Shown piece after piece: positions 1 to 8,507 of a DNA stretch of 64,000 nucleotides. The position numbers and the translations under genes were made by a program. Below the pieces are notes generated by a model. That model was not told the origin of the DNA. It saw only the letters and a program-made list of their open reading frames with translations, and searched no databases. Origin of the DNA: an uncultured Gammaproteobacteria bacterium (lineage in GTDB: Bacteria > Pseudomonadota > Gammaproteobacteria > Enterobacterales > Psychrobiaceae); the NCBI GenBank assembly GCA_937139475.1, contig CAKZQF010000008.1, positions 1 to 64,000 of the forward strand. The letters are read 5' to 3'. Within the stretch, counting starts at the first letter, position 1. Each line of letters opens with the position of its first letter.

Positions 1-117
1 CTTAAGTTTGTTGTTGAGCTAATCTGCCCAATCGCAATGGACGAAGGTCTACGTTTCGCTATCCGTGAAGGTGGCCGAACAGTAGGTGCTGGTGTTGTTG
101 CTAAGATCATGGACTAA
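1..117 (+). CDS. tuf: Elongation factor Tu, C-terminal end (partial)
   Basis: The open frame from the window edge to the TAA at 115-117 encodes the last 38 residues of EF-Tu, including the conserved stretches [20 protein letters not shown] and [10 protein letters not shown] of domain 3. EF-Tu is the GTPase that delivers aminoacyl-tRNA to the ribosome. The rest of the gene lies upstream of the window. Its position just before rpsJ fits the tufA copy of the rpsL-rpsG-fusA-tufA operon. The bases at 86-104 and 111-120 are echoed in degenerate form in the tandem array that follows. Confidence 0.95.
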   Translation, partial: LKFVVELICPIAMDEGLRFAIREGGRTVGAGVVAKIMD

Positions 118-870
118 TATTTAGCTTAAGCTAAATAGTTCATAAAAAGGTCACTTCGGTGGCCTTTTTTTATTCCTGCAGGAAAAACAAGGGCAGTTGT
201 TTTTGCTAACTCTTGCCTAAGGGGAAGTGGACTAATAGTTAGATTACGCTAAATACCATACTTAGAAAAAGGTCACTTCGGTGGCCTTTTTTGTATGCCT
301 ATAGGAAAGCAGGTGCAGGTGTTGTTGCTAACTCTTGTCTAAGGGTAAGTGGACTAATATTCAGCTTAAGCTAAATAGTTCATAAAAAGGTCGCTTCGGT
401 GGCCTTTTTTTATGCCTATAGGAAAGCAAGTGCAGGTGTTGTTGCTAACTCTTGCCTAAGGGTAAGTGGACTAATATTTAGCTTAAGCTAAATAGTTCAT
501 AAAAAGGTCACTTCGGTGGCCTTTTTTTATGCCTATAGGAAAGCAGGTGCAGGTGTTGTTGCTAACTCTTGCCTAAGGGGAAGTGGACTAATAGTTAGAT
601 TACGCTAAATACCATACTTAGAAAAAGGTCACTTCGGTGGCCTTTTTTATGCCTATAGGAAAGCAGGTGCAGGTGTTGTTGCTAACTCTTGTCTATGGGT
701 AAGTGGACTAATAGTTAGCTTGCGCTATATACAATGCTCAGAAAAAAGGTCACTTTGGTGGTCTTTTTTATGCCTGCAGGAAAAATAAGGGCAGGTGTTG
801 TTGCTAACTCTTGTCTAAGGGTAAGCGTACTAAATGCCATATTTTGAAAAACCTTTCTTGGTAAATAGCC
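118..870 (+). repeat. Tandem array of about 120-bp units, each with a degenerate tuf 3' end and a terminator
   Basis: Six hairpins recur at spacings of 122, 118, 117, 121 and 120 bp. Between them each unit carries a sequence close to GGTGCAGGTGTTGTTGCTAA followed by GTGGACTAAT, which mirrors the genuine end of tuf (GGTGCTGGTGTTGTTGCTAA at 86-105 and ATGGACTAAT at 110-119). Units come in two flavours before the hairpin: one like the authentic tuf trailer (TTAGCTTAAGCTAAATAGTT; hairpins 1, 3, 4) and one containing GCTAAATACCATACTTAG or a close variant (hairpins 2, 5, 6). A seventh, eroded unit ends near 870. No reading frame in the array looks coding. The array most likely arose by repeated unequal duplication of the tuf 3' end. 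Confidence 0.9.
144..171 (+). terminator. Rho-independent terminator of tuf
   Basis: A GGTCAC stem (149-154), TTCG tetraloop (155-158) and GTGGCC (159-164) are flanked by a run of A and followed by seven T. This is the first of six near-identical hairpins. The others are at 266-292, 384-411, 501-528, 622-648 and 742-769. Confidence 0.9.
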
Positions 871-1020
871 GATGTTACTTTGATTGCGGCAAAAGTATTG
901 AGCTAAGGCATTTGTTGGTTACCTAAATAATCTATTACGTTAACTCCTACTTAGTATCACTATTTATGTTTACTTATTGGACATTATTCGAAAGTGTGCG
1001 ACAGTTCAAAATTAGCGCAC

Positions 1021-1048
1021 TTGCTAAACTGAGTTACTTGGGTATAAT
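1021..1048 (+). promoter_or_regulatory. Putative upstream sigma70 promoter of the S10 operon
   Basis: TTGCTA, 16 bp, TATAAT, followed by a GC-rich discriminator (ACGCCGC). A GC-rich discriminator is typical of stringently controlled ribosomal promoters. The -10 is perfect; the -35 matches four of six positions. Confidence 0.6.
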
Positions 1049-1080
1049 ACGCCGCAGTTCGTTACCGATAGGTGGCGGTG

Positions 1081-1101
1081 GTCACAAATTTAAATTGTGA
1101 C
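1081..1101 (+). promoter_or_regulatory. Inverted repeat between the two S10 promoters
   Basis: The arms GTCACAA and TTGTGAC are perfect 7-bp inverted copies around an AT-only 7-bp centre. It lies about 33 bp after the first -10 and just ahead of the second -35, where a repressor or activator could act. The half-sites are in the opposite order to a CRP site, so CRP is not supported. The binding protein is unknown. Confidence 0.5.
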
Positions 1102-1115
1102 GAATACTAAAAGAC

Positions 1116-1144
1116 TTGCGTTTGCTAAAAAATAAGCATATAAT
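1116..1144 (+). promoter_or_regulatory. Putative downstream sigma70 promoter of the S10 operon
   Basis: TTGCGT, 17 bp, TATAAT, then TCGCGTCC as a GC-rich discriminator. Spacing is optimal and transcription would start near 1151, giving a leader of about 175 nt before rpsJ, similar in length to the E. coli S10 leader. Confidence 0.7.
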
Positions 1145-1253
1145 TCGCGTCCACTTAATTGAGTTTCCTGTTTACAGAGTCTCTTAACTAAGTGTCCAAT
1201 TGTATGATTGGTAACTACAGCGGCCCCGATTGGGGGTCGAACTTAACTAAATT

Positions 1254-1296
1254 AGCTTTCTACTTTTCTATAGGGAAAAGATAGAGTAGCTTTTTT
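1254..1296 (+). promoter_or_regulatory. S10 leader hairpin with U-run (probable L4-responsive attenuator)
   Basis: A long stem pairs AGCT-TTCTA-CTTTTC (from 1254) with GAAAAG-TAGAG-AGCT (to 1291), with two small bulges and a TATAGG loop, then a run of six T. A smaller hairpin (CGGCCCC/GGGGGTCG, about 1220-1240) precedes it. In enteric bacteria the homologous leader hairpin is where ribosomal protein L4 triggers termination and blocks translation of its own operon. The position and shape here match; L4 binding itself is inferred. Confidence 0.65.
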
Positions 1297-1312
1297 GTCG
1301 TGTAAATTTTGA

Positions 1313-1639
<327 letters not shown>

Positions 1640-1665
1640 TCCTGGGACGGTAAGAGGTTATAACA

Positions 1666-2304
1666 ATGGCTATTGGTCTAGTCGGTCGTAAAGTTGGAAT
1701 GACGCGCGTTTTCACAGAAAACGGCGTATCAATTCCAGTGACTGTTGTTGAAGTTGAAGCTAACCGTGTTACTCAAGTTAAAACACTTGATACAGACGGT
1801 TACCGCGCACTTCAAGTAACTACAGGCGCTAAAAAAGCGAGTCGCGTTAACAAACCAGAAGCAGGTCACTTTGCTAAAGCTGGTGTTGATGCAGGTCGCG
1901 GTCTGTGGGAATTTCGTCTAGGTACAGACGAAGGTAATGATATCGAAGTTGGCGCTGAGCTAAACGTAGATATTTTTGCTGAAAATACAAAGGTAGACGT
2001 TACAGGTACATCTAAAGGTAAAGGTTTCGCTGGTGTAATCAAGCGTTACAACTTCGCCATGCAAGATGCTACTCACGGTAACTCTATTTCTCACCGTGCC
2101 CCTGGTTCAATCGGTATGTGTCAAACTCCTGGACGTGTGTTCAAGGGTAAGAAAATGGCCGGTCACATGGGTGCAGAACGAGTTACAGTTCAGCGTTTAG
2201 ATGTTGTTCGCGTAGATGCGGCAAACAATCTAATCCTGATTAAGGGCGCGATCCCAGGTGCAATCAACGGCACTGTTATCGTTAACCCTACTGTTAAGCC
2301 ATAG
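1666..2304 (+). CDS. rplC: 50S ribosomal protein L3 (uL3)
   Basis: 212 residues (E. coli 209). L3 is an early assembly protein whose long loop reaches toward the peptidyl transferase centre. The conserved segment around residues 128-170, with [32 protein letters not shown] and RVTVQ, is intact, including the glutamine region that PrmB methylates in related bacteria. Good Shine-Dalgarno (AAGAGG) before ATG. Second gene of the S10 operon, 13 bp before rplD. Confidence 0.97.
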   Translation: MAIGLVGRKVGMTRVFTENGVSIPVTVVEVEANRVTQVKTLDTDGYRALQVTTGAKKASRVNKPEAGHFAKAGVDAGRGLWEFRLGTDEGNDIEVGAELNVDIFAENTKVDVTGTSKGKGFAGVIKRYNFAMQDATHGNSISHRAPGSIGMCQTPGRVFKGKKMAGHMGAERVTVQRLDVVRVDAANNLILIKGAIPGAINGTVIVNPTVKP

Positions 2305-2317
2305 TTAGGAGATAGTA

Positions 2318-2923
2318 ATGGAATTGGTATTGAAAGACGCGGGTAACGCTCTTGAAGTTTCCGAAGCTACTTTTGGCCGTGAGTTTAACGAAGCTCTGGT
2401 TCATCAAGTAGTTGTTGCCTACGCTGCTGGCGCCCGTCAAGGAAGCCGCAAGCAAAAAACTCGCTCAGAAGTGAGCGGTGGTGGTGCAAAACCTTGGAAA
2501 CAAAAAGGTACTGGCCGTGCACGTGCTGGTACAATCCGTAGCCCAATCTGGCGCTCTGGTGGTGTAACTTTTGCTGCTCGTCCACAGGACCACAGCCAAA
2601 AAGTAAACCGCAAGATGTACCGCGCTGCGCTACAGTCAATCTTCTCTGAGTTAGTTCGTCAAGAACGCTTAGTAGTGGTTGAAAACTTTGCAGTTGAAAC
2701 GCCAAAGACTAAAGAATTAGTTGCAAAACTAAAAGAATTAGACTTAAAAGACGTTTTAATCGTTACTGAAGAAGTAGAAGAGAACTTGTTCTTAGCTGCT
2801 CGCAACTTGTACAAAGTTGACGTTCGTGACGTTGCTGGTTTAGACCCAGTATCATTAGTTGGCTTCGATAAGATTGTAGTTACTGCTGCTGCAGTTAAAC
2901 AAATCGAGGAGATGCTAGCATGA
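2318..2923 (+). CDS. rplD: 50S ribosomal protein L4 (uL4), autogenous repressor of the S10 operon
   Basis: 201 residues, identical in length to E. coli L4. The extended loop with [15 protein letters not shown] and [14 protein letters not shown] lines the nascent-peptide tunnel. In Gammaproteobacteria free L4 binds the operon leader and stops transcription and translation; the matching leader hairpin is at 1254-1296. Its TGA overlaps the ATG of rplW in an ATGA, so the two are probably translationally coupled. Confidence 0.97.
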   Translation: MELVLKDAGNALEVSEATFGREFNEALVHQVVVAYAAGARQGSRKQKTRSEVSGGGAKPWKQKGTGRARAGTIRSPIWRSGGVTFAARPQDHSQKVNRKMYRAALQSIFSELVRQERLVVVENFAVETPKTKELVAKLKELDLKDVLIVTEEVEENLFLAARNLYKVDVRDVAGLDPVSLVGFDKIVVTAAAVKQIEEMLA

Positions 2924-3222
2924 TCACTGAAGAACGTTTATTAAAAGTTTTAGTAGGGCCGCATATTTCTGAAAAGAGTACGCTGACTGCTGAAACTAAC
3001 AACACCATCGTTTTCAAAGTAGTTAACACTGCAACAAAAGCTGAAGTTAAAGCCGCTGTTGAGAAACTATTTGAAGTTGAAGTTGACGTTGTTCGTACCT
3101 TAAATGTTAAAGGTAAGACAAAACGTACTGGTGCTCGCATGGGTCGTCGTAACGACTGGAAAAAAGCTTATGTAACGCTCAAAGAAGGTAGTGATATCGA
3201 CTTTGTTGGCGGTGCTGAGTAA
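2920..3222 (+). CDS. rplW: 50S ribosomal protein L23 (uL23)
   Basis: 100 residues, the family length. It begins [20 protein letters not shown], with the HISEKS motif typical of L23. The protein sits at the tunnel exit and is the docking point for trigger factor and the signal recognition particle. The start overlaps the end of rplD by 4 bp. Confidence 0.97.
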   Translation: MITEERLLKVLVGPHISEKSTLTAETNNTIVFKVVNTATKAEVKAAVEKLFEVEVDVVRTLNVKGKTKRTGARMGRRNDWKKAYVTLKEGSDIDFVGGAE

Positions 3223-3237
3223 TCGAGGAGTATTAAG

Positions 3238-4065
3238 ATGGCTATAGTTAAATGTAAGCCTACCTCTCCGGGTCGCCGCCATTTAGTTAAGGTAGTGAAC
3301 AATGAGTTGCACAAAGGTAAGCCTTATGCACCTCTTCTAGAGAGCAAAAGCAAGTCTGGCGGTCGTAACAACAACGGTCGTATTACAGTTCGTCACGTTG
3401 GTGGTGGTCATAAGCATCATTACCGTCTAGTTGACTTCAAACGTAATAAAGATGGAATCCCAGCAACAGTAGAGCGTTTGGAATATGATCCAAACCGTAG
3501 TGCTAACATCGCACTAGTATTGTACAAAGATGGTGAGCGTCGTTACATTTTAGCACCTAAAGGTCTAAAAGTTGGTGATCAAGTTGTATCTGGAATGGAT
3601 GCACCTATCGCTGCTGGTAACACAATGCCAATGCGTACAATGCCACTGGGTTCTGTAATCCACAATGTGGAAATGAAACCAGGTAAAGGTGCACAAATTG
3701 CACGTTCAGCTGGTACATATGCTCAGTTAATCGCTAAAGATGGCGCTTATGTAACTCTACGTTTACGTAGCGGTGAAATGCGTAAAATCTTAGCAGATTG
3801 TCGTGCTACCTTCGGTGAAGTTGGTAACGCTGAACATATGCTTCGTCGCCTTGGTAAAGCTGGTGCAAATCGCTGGCGCGGCGTTCGTCCTACCGTTCGC
3901 GGTGTTGCGATGAACCCGGTTGATCACCCACATGGTGGTGGTGAAGGTCGTACCTCTGGTGGTCGTCACCCTGTATCTCCATGGGGCGTACCTACTAAAG
4001 GTTATAAAACTCGTAAGAACAAACGCACAGACAAGTACATTGTCCGTCGCGCTTCTTCTAAGTAA
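3238..4065 (+). CDS. rplB: 50S ribosomal protein L2 (uL2)
   Basis: 275 residues (E. coli 273). L2 is needed for subunit joining and supports the peptidyl transferase centre. The hallmark [15 protein letters not shown] near residue 225, carrying the functionally important histidine, is present, as are the [10 protein letters not shown] and basic C-terminal stretches. It lies 15 bp after rplW, with GAGG as ribosome binding site. Confidence 0.97.
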   Translation: MAIVKCKPTSPGRRHLVKVVNNELHKGKPYAPLLESKSKSGGRNNNGRITVRHVGGGHKHHYRLVDFKRNKDGIPATVERLEYDPNRSANIALVLYKDGERRYILAPKGLKVGDQVVSGMDAPIAAGNTMPMRTMPLGSVIHNVEMKPGKGAQIARSAGTYAQLIAKDGAYVTLRLRSGEMRKILADCRATFGEVGNAEHMLRRLGKAGANRWRGVRPTVRGVAMNPVDHPHGGGEGRTSGGRHPVSPWGVPTKGYKTRKNKRTDKYIVRRASSK

Positions 4066-4083
4066 TTTTAAAGAGGAATTACT

Positions 4084-4359
4084 ATGCCACGTTCTCTCAA
4101 GAAGGGTCCATTTATTGACCTACACTTGTTAAAGAAGGTAGAGACAGCTGTGGAAGCCGAGAGCAAAAAGCCTATTAAGACTTGGTCTCGTCGTTCAATG
4201 ATCATTCCAGATATGATTGGATTGACCATCGCTGTCCATAATGGTCGTCAGCACGTTCCAGTATTCGTTACCGAAGATATGATCGGTCACAAACTGGGTG
4301 AATTTGCACCAACTCGTACTTATCGCGGCCACGCTGCTGATAAGAAAGCGAAGAAATAA
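4084..4359 (+). CDS. rpsS: 30S ribosomal protein S19 (uS19)
   Basis: 91 residues (family about 92), starting [12 protein letters not shown] with the conserved KTWSRRS and HNGRQHVPV segments. S19 lies in the 30S head next to S13 and contacts the A-site tRNA and the inter-subunit bridge. An AAAGAGGAA ribosome binding site precedes the ATG. Sixth gene of the S10 operon. Confidence 0.97.
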   Translation: MPRSLKKGPFIDLHLLKKVETAVEAESKKPIKTWSRRSMIIPDMIGLTIAVHNGRQHVPVFVTEDMIGHKLGEFAPTRTYRGHAADKKAKK

Positions 4360-4370
4360 GGGAGTTTATG

Positions 4371-4703
4371 ATGGAAGTTCTTGCTAAACATCGCTATGCC
4401 CAGATTTCTCCGCAGAAGGTACGTCTGGTAGCAGATCAAATCCGCGGTTTATCAGTTGCAGAAGCAATCGATATCTTAACTTACAGCCCTAAAAAAGCGG
4501 CTGGTTTAGTTAAGAAAGTGCTTGAGTCAGCAATGGCTAATGCAGAGCACAACGAAGGTGCAGACATTGATGAGTTAACAGTTGCTAAGGTTTTCGTTGA
4601 CGAAGGCCCAACTATGAAACGCATCATGCCTCGTGCTAAGGGTCGTGCAGACCGTATTCTTAAGCGTAGCAGTCACATTTCTGTGATTGTTTCAGATAGC
4701 TAG
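4371..4703 (+). CDS. rplV: 50S ribosomal protein L22 (uL22)
   Basis: 110 residues, the same as E. coli L22, with [20 protein letters not shown] at the N-terminus and the tunnel-lining beta hairpin ([16 protein letters not shown]) near residues 84-99. Two ATGs are adjacent (4368 and 4371). The second is 7 bp from GGAG and gives the family length, so it is preferred; the first would add one methionine. Confidence 0.96.
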   Translation: MEVLAKHRYAQISPQKVRLVADQIRGLSVAEAIDILTYSPKKAAGLVKKVLESAMANAEHNEGADIDELTVAKVFVDEGPTMKRIMPRAKGRADRILKRSSHISVIVSDS

Positions 4704-4712
4704 GAGAAAGCA

Positions 4713-5399
4713 ATGGGACAAAAAGTACATCCTAATGGCATCCGCCTAGGTATCTCAAAGCCTTGGAATTCTACTTGGTACGCGGAATCTAAAGATTTTG
4801 CAGATAACCTACACGGTGATCATTTGGTTCGTAAGTTCTTAGTAAAAGAACTTGCTAAAGCCTCTGTATCTCGCATTGTTATCGAACGCCCAGCGAAAAG
4901 CATTCGTGTGACTATTCACACTGCTCGTCCTGGTGTTGTTATCGGTAAGAAAGGCGAAGATGTTGAAAAACTACGTCAGAAAATCACCAAAATTACTGGT
5001 GTTCCGGCTCAAATCAACATCGCAGAAATTCGTAAGCCTGATCTAGATGCTAAACTAGTAGCTGAAGGTATCGCTAGTCAACTTGAACGTCGTGTTATGT
5101 TCCGTCGTGCTATGAAGCGCGCAGTACAAAATGCAATGCGTCAAGGCGCTAAAGGTATCAAAGTACAAGTTGGTGGTCGTCTAGGCGGCGCTGAAATCGC
5201 ACGTTCAGAATGGTATCGTGAAGGTCGTGTACCTCTACATACTCTTCGTGCTGACATTGACTACGCAACAGCTGAAGGTCTAACACAATACGGTATCCTA
5301 GGTATCAAAGTGTGGATCTACAAAGGTGACGTTCTAGGTGGTTTACCACTTAAAACTGAAGAGCCTAAGAAGCCAGCCAAGCGTAAGCCACGCAAATAG
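4713..5399 (+). CDS. rpsC: 30S ribosomal protein S3 (uS3)
   Basis: 228 residues (E. coli 233). The N-terminal half holds a type II KH domain with the GKKGE loop near residue 77. The C-terminal half lines the mRNA entry channel and contributes to the ribosomal mRNA helicase activity together with S4 and S5. The tail is lysine- and proline-rich. It starts 9 bp after rplV and ends 11 bp before rplP. Confidence 0.97.
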   Translation: MGQKVHPNGIRLGISKPWNSTWYAESKDFADNLHGDHLVRKFLVKELAKASVSRIVIERPAKSIRVTIHTARPGVVIGKKGEDVEKLRQKITKITGVPAQINIAEIRKPDLDAKLVAEGIASQLERRVMFRRAMKRAVQNAMRQGAKGIKVQVGGRLGGAEIARSEWYREGRVPLHTLRADIDYATAEGLTQYGILGIKVWIYKGDVLGGLPLKTEEPKKPAKRKPRK

Positions 5400-5410
5400 G
5401 AGACTGAATA

Positions 5411-5821
5411 ATGTTGCAACCTAAACGTATGAAGTTTCGTAAAATGCACAAAGGCCGTAACCGCGGTGAAGCGAAGGGTTCAAATGTTTCATTTGGCGAA
5501 TTCGGTTTAAAAGCTGTTGGTCGTGGTCGCATTACTGCGCGTCAAATCGAAGCTGCACGTCGTGCAATGACACGTCATGTAAAACGTCAAGGTAAAATCT
5601 GGATCCGTGTGTTCCCAGATAAGCCAATTACCTCTAAGCCACTCGAAGTTCGTATGGGTAAAGGTAAAGGTAATGTTGAGTACTGGGTATGTCAGATTCA
5701 ACCAGGCCGTGTTTTATATGAAATGGAAGGTGTTCCTGAAGAGCTAGCGCGTGAAGCGTTCGCACTTGCGGCAACTAAACTTCCTGTTAAAACTACTTTT
5801 GTAACTCGGACGGTGATGTAA
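5411..5821 (+). CDS. rplP: 50S ribosomal protein L16 (uL16)
   Basis: 136 residues, the exact E. coli length, beginning [18 protein letters not shown]16 organises the A-site region of the 50S subunit and contacts tRNA. The [20 protein letters not shown] segment is typical, and its arginine is the residue hydroxylated in E. coli. The stop overlaps the start of rpmC by one base (TAATG). Confidence 0.97.
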   Translation: MLQPKRMKFRKMHKGRNRGEAKGSNVSFGEFGLKAVGRGRITARQIEAARRAMTRHVKRQGKIWIRVFPDKPITSKPLEVRMGKGKGNVEYWVCQIQPGRVLYEMEGVPEELAREAFALAATKLPVKTTFVTRTVM

Positions 5822-6012
5822 TGAATACAGTCGAACTGAGAGAAAAGTCGGTTGAAGAGCTGAACAACACTTTGTTAGAACTTCTACGTGAGCAATTTAA
5901 CTTGCGCATGCAGAACTCTACTGGTCAGCTAGCTCAAACTCACTTGTTAAAGAATGTGCGTCGCGATATCGCACGTGTTAAAACCATTCTGAACCAAAAG
6001 GCAGGTGCATAA
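5821..6012 (+). CDS. rpmC: 50S ribosomal protein L29 (uL29)
   Basis: 63 residues, standard length; two helices with the signature [12 protein letters not shown]29 sits beside L23 at the tunnel exit. It shares one base with rplP upstream and one with rpsQ downstream, so all three are tightly coupled. Confidence 0.96.
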   Translation: MNTVELREKSVEELNNTLLELLREQFNLRMQNSTGQLAQTHLLKNVRRDIARVKTILNQKAGA

Positions 6013-6260
6013 TGAGCGATAAAATCCGTACTCTTCAAGGTCGCGTAGTTAGCGATAAAATGGACAAATCAATTGTTGTCCTAATTGAACGTCGTGTTAA
6101 GCATCCAATGTATGGCAAGTTCCTAACTCGCTCTACTAAGATCCATGCACATGACGAGACTAACCAATGTAAAGAAGGCGATTTAGTAGCAATCCGCGAA
6201 TGTCGTCCTCTATCTAAGACTAAGTCTTGGACTTTGGAGTCAGTAATCAAAACTGCTTAA
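6012..6260 (+). CDS. rpsQ: 30S ribosomal protein S17 (uS17)
   Basis: 82 residues (E. coli 84), an OB-fold primary binder of 16S rRNA. Conserved features include [25 protein letters not shown] and the C-terminal [10 protein letters not shown]. It is the last gene of the S10 operon and is followed 26 bp later by a strong terminator, so the spc operon is transcribed separately here. Confidence 0.97.
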   Translation: MSDKIRTLQGRVVSDKMDKSIVVLIERRVKHPMYGKFLTRSTKIHAHDETNQCKEGDLVAIRECRPLSKTKSWTLESVIKTA

Positions 6261-6286
6261 TCTTTGATTAAACAAATTTGATGCAT

Positions 6287-6315
6287 AAAAAGCGACCTAC
6301 GGGTCGCTTTTTTTA
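6287..6315 (+). terminator. Rho-independent terminator of the S10 operon
   Basis: AAAAAGCGACC, a short TAC loop, GGTCGCTTTTTTT: an 11-bp stem counting the A/U pairs, with a seven-base T run. It ends the S10 transcript before the inserted accessory genes. Confidence 0.9.
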
Positions 6316-6626
6316 TGTCTGAAACAAACTGAATACGCTAGCGCCTCATACTGTGGCTTCGTTGGCATACAGCCGGATATCAAATCTCTATCAATCTAGC
6401 TGCATATCAACATTTCCTAAAAGAGCATCGGGTTTCGTTGAGCTGTAATAGTCAAAATGTTACCTATTATCGATTTGCTATGGGTTCTGCCTAATTGGGG
6501 CGCTGAGCTAACCATCGGACTTGAAGCATAATATCGTTAACAATGAAAGAGTTGTTATTCCGAATCGGCAATTGTATATTGAAATAGGACTTTTCAACAT
6601 TTAGACCACTAAAAAGGAATCGATGA
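6316..6626. other. Intergenic region before the exported methyltransferase-like gene
   Basis: About 310 bp with no convincing reading frame or RNA. It must hold the promoter of the gene at 6627, but I see no -35/-10 pair clear enough to name. An AAGGA ribosome binding site lies at about 6615. Confidence 0.5.
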
Positions 6627-7448
6627 ATGACTTTACTTAAAACAATAGTGGCTAGCTCTTTGGTTAGCTTATGTGCGTTTACTAGTACGAACTTATATGC
6701 CTATGGTGACAAGGCTCATGCCCTAGAGCAGGCTATCGCAGGGGAGCATCGCAGTGCTAAGAATAAGGCACGTGATGCCTATCGCCATCCCCTAGAAACA
6801 CTCAAGTTCTTCGGGTTTAAGTCAGACATGACCGTGGTTGAAATAACACCTGGTGGCGGTTGGTACACTGAAATATTAGCTCCTGCATTGAAAGAGCGTG
6901 GTAAATTATATGGCGCTCATTATCCAGATACCGGTGCTGACAACTATTACAGTAAATCTAGAAAGCGACTAGAGAAAAAGCTTGCTTCATCTTCAGTATA
7001 TAGCGCAGTCGAGTTAACAAACTTCGTTCCGAAAAAAGTCAGTGAACTTGCACCTAAGGGCACGGCCGATCTTGTTTTAACCTTTCGTAATCTCCACAAT
7101 TGGGGAGATTCTGGAGTAAAGCAAGTATTTAAGGACGCTTTTGTGGCCCTAAAACCTGGTGGCGTTTTAGGCGTGGTAGAGCATAGATTACCGCACGGAG
7201 GGGATGAGCAAGAGTCTAAAGGCTATGTGTCGGTTAGTAAAACCGTCGCGCATGCTAAGAGTGCAGGGTTTGCATTAGAGGCATCGAGCGAAATAAACGC
7301 AAATGCAAAAGATAATGCCTTACACCCTAAGGGGGTTTGGACTTTGCCTCCGACCTTACGCTTAGGTGAAAAAGATAAAGCGAAATATCTTGCGATAGGG
7401 GAGAGTGACCGGATGACGCTCAAGTTTGTTAAACCCGTAGCAAAATAA
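6627..7448 (+). CDS. Exported class I methyltransferase-fold protein
   Basis: 273 residues. An N-terminal signal peptide is visible (MTLLKTIVASSLVSLCAF, probable cleavage after NLYA near residue 25). It is followed by a Rossmann methyltransferase fold: motif I is VVEITPGGGWYTEIL near residue 70, and later strands are DLVLTFRNLHNW and LKPGGVLGVVEH. This resembles the predicted methyltransferase family COG4798, for which no substrate is established to my knowledge. A periplasmic location is odd because S-adenosylmethionine is cytoplasmic, so it may be a non-enzymatic or repurposed fold. It stands alone, with its own terminator, between the S10 and spc operons. Confidence 0.8.
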   Translation: MTLLKTIVASSLVSLCAFTSTNLYAYGDKAHALEQAIAGEHRSAKNKARDAYRHPLETLKFFGFKSDMTVVEITPGGGWYTEILAPALKERGKLYGAHYPDTGADNYYSKSRKRLEKKLASSSVYSAVELTNFVPKKVSELAPKGTADLVLTFRNLHNWGDSGVKQVFKDAFVALKPGGVLGVVEHRLPHGGDEQESKGYVSVSKTVAHAKSAGFALEASSEINANAKDNALHPKGVWTLPPTLRLGEKDKAKYLAIGESDRMTLKFVKPVAK

Positions 7449-7460
7449 CCTGTCAGAAAT

Positions 7461-7500
7461 AATAGCCAAGGAGCACGATCTCTCCTTGGCTATTTCTTTT
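7461..7500 (+). terminator. Rho-independent terminator after the methyltransferase-like gene
   Basis: AATAGCCAAGGAG (7461-7473) pairs perfectly with CTCCTTGGCTATT (7482-7494) around an 8-base loop, and is followed by a T-rich tract. Confidence 0.88.
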
Positions 7501-7507
7501 TGGGGTA

Positions 7508-7819
7508 ATACCAATCCGATTAAGTAGCTTCCCACTCAGTGGGAATTGAAATGGCTTTAGGCAAGGCAGATGAATGACGGATTAGTTATTCTATTTCAAG
7601 TTCATCTAACGCAGTATAAAGCGATTTCAAACCCGCCCTATGGGAGAAACTCAGGACAATCATTTTTTCGTTGCGATAATTTGAAAGGTTCCTACATGGA
7701 TGTAGGACATAAGGGCAACGCAGGAGCAGTTGCCGGGAATAACCATTGCTAAATCATCGCGCCTCAAACTGAATGCCCTGAGTTACTCTGAGTGGGAACA
7801 AACTTAGTCAGATTGGTAT
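7508..7819. repeat. MITE-like repeat element, long form (about 312 bp)
   Basis: The ends are imperfect inverted repeats (ATACCAATCCGATTAAGT on the left, ACTTAGTCAGATTGGTAT on the right). The same two ends, directly joined, make the 57-bp short form at 47-103 of the block starting 51001 (51047-51103). The roughly 250 bp of extra sequence starts and ends at a copy of AGTGGGA. It contains a small open frame (7570-7752) that I judge non-coding. The right end stops about 8 bp before the stop codon of the neighbouring usp gene. Confidence 0.8.
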
Positions 7820-7826
7820 TAAATCA

Positions 7827-8264
7827 TTAAGGGACCAAGACAAGCGGTATACCCACTAAGTTTGATAATCCCGTTGCCGTGCTACCTGTTACAATATTTA
7901 GCAGTGCCGAACGGCCACGACGCCCAACAAAAACCATGGTCGCTTTACTATCTTTTGAATGGCGATGAAGAGATTCCGTTGGTTTTCCCCACATTATCTT
8001 CGTATTGAGCTGTACCCCACTGTCTGCATATTGGGTGAGCAACGGCGCAAAGGTATTATCGAATAAATTATCGTGCTCTTCTATTTTATCTATTTTCCGG
8101 TGTGCCAATTCATCTAGTGTTAGGGCTTCATGGCCGCTCCAATCAATTACACCGACTAAATCGACTTCCGCACCTGTTTGCTTTGCGAGTTCCACGGCCC
8201 GGTTAAGTGCCCGAGCTGCCCATTCACTGTTGTCTATTCCCACTACATAACGCTGTTTAGCCAT
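7827..8264 (-). CDS. Universal stress protein, single UspA domain
   Basis: 145 residues, one Usp domain. The start MAKQRYVVGIDNSEWAARAL gives the first strand and the conserved Asp of the nucleotide site. The C-terminal GRRGRSALLNIVTGST matches the G-2x-G-9x-G-S/T ATP-binding pattern. Such proteins bind ATP and are made in stasis or stress. A strong AAGGAGA site precedes the ATG. It is the second of two usp genes on this strand, separated by about 240 bp. Confidence 0.9.
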   Translation of the reverse strand: MAKQRYVVGIDNSEWAARALNRAVELAKQTGAEVDLVGVIDWSGHEALTLDELAHRKIDKIEEHDNLFDNTFAPLLTQYADSGVQLNTKIMWGKPTESLHRHSKDSKATMVFVGRRGRSALLNIVTGSTATGLSNLVGIPLVLVP

Positions 8265-8429
8265 GACTGTCTCCTTGGATTGAAATACGTTATCAAGTTT
8301 GGAGCCTTGCGATAGCTCACTTTAGTAATACAGTACCCCTAAACGATTGCATAAATATTGAGCTAGAGCAATTAAGTTATGGGAAACGAGATATTAGGCG
8401 TGGGATAACGACTTGTTATTATTGCGGTT

Positions 8430-8464
8430 AACTGCACAAAGGTAGGCGTTACCTCTGTGCAGTT
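8430..8464. other. Hairpin between the two usp genes
   Basis: AACTGCACA (8430-8438) pairs with TGTGCAGTT (8456-8464), with a further GGTA/TACC pairing inside. It follows the upstream usp gene on the minus strand but lacks a clear T run on either strand, so it may be a weak or Rho-assisted terminator. The remaining 8265-8507 shows nothing else I can name. Confidence 0.45.
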
Positions 8465-8507
8465 GGGGTTTCTAGCTCAGGCGCTGTTAACTTTGCTGGT
8501 ACTTATC

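Noticed and set aside
118..870. CRISPR array
   Set aside because: The repeats are about 120 bp with no unique spacers; they are terminators and tuf fragments, and no cas genes are present.
1081..1101. CRP binding site in the S10 leader
   Set aside because: The half-sites are in the reverse order (TCACA...TGTGA), and the spacing does not fit.
7570..7752. 60-codon frame inside the long repeat element
   Set aside because: It lies wholly within the repeat, has no ribosome binding site and its product looks like no protein.
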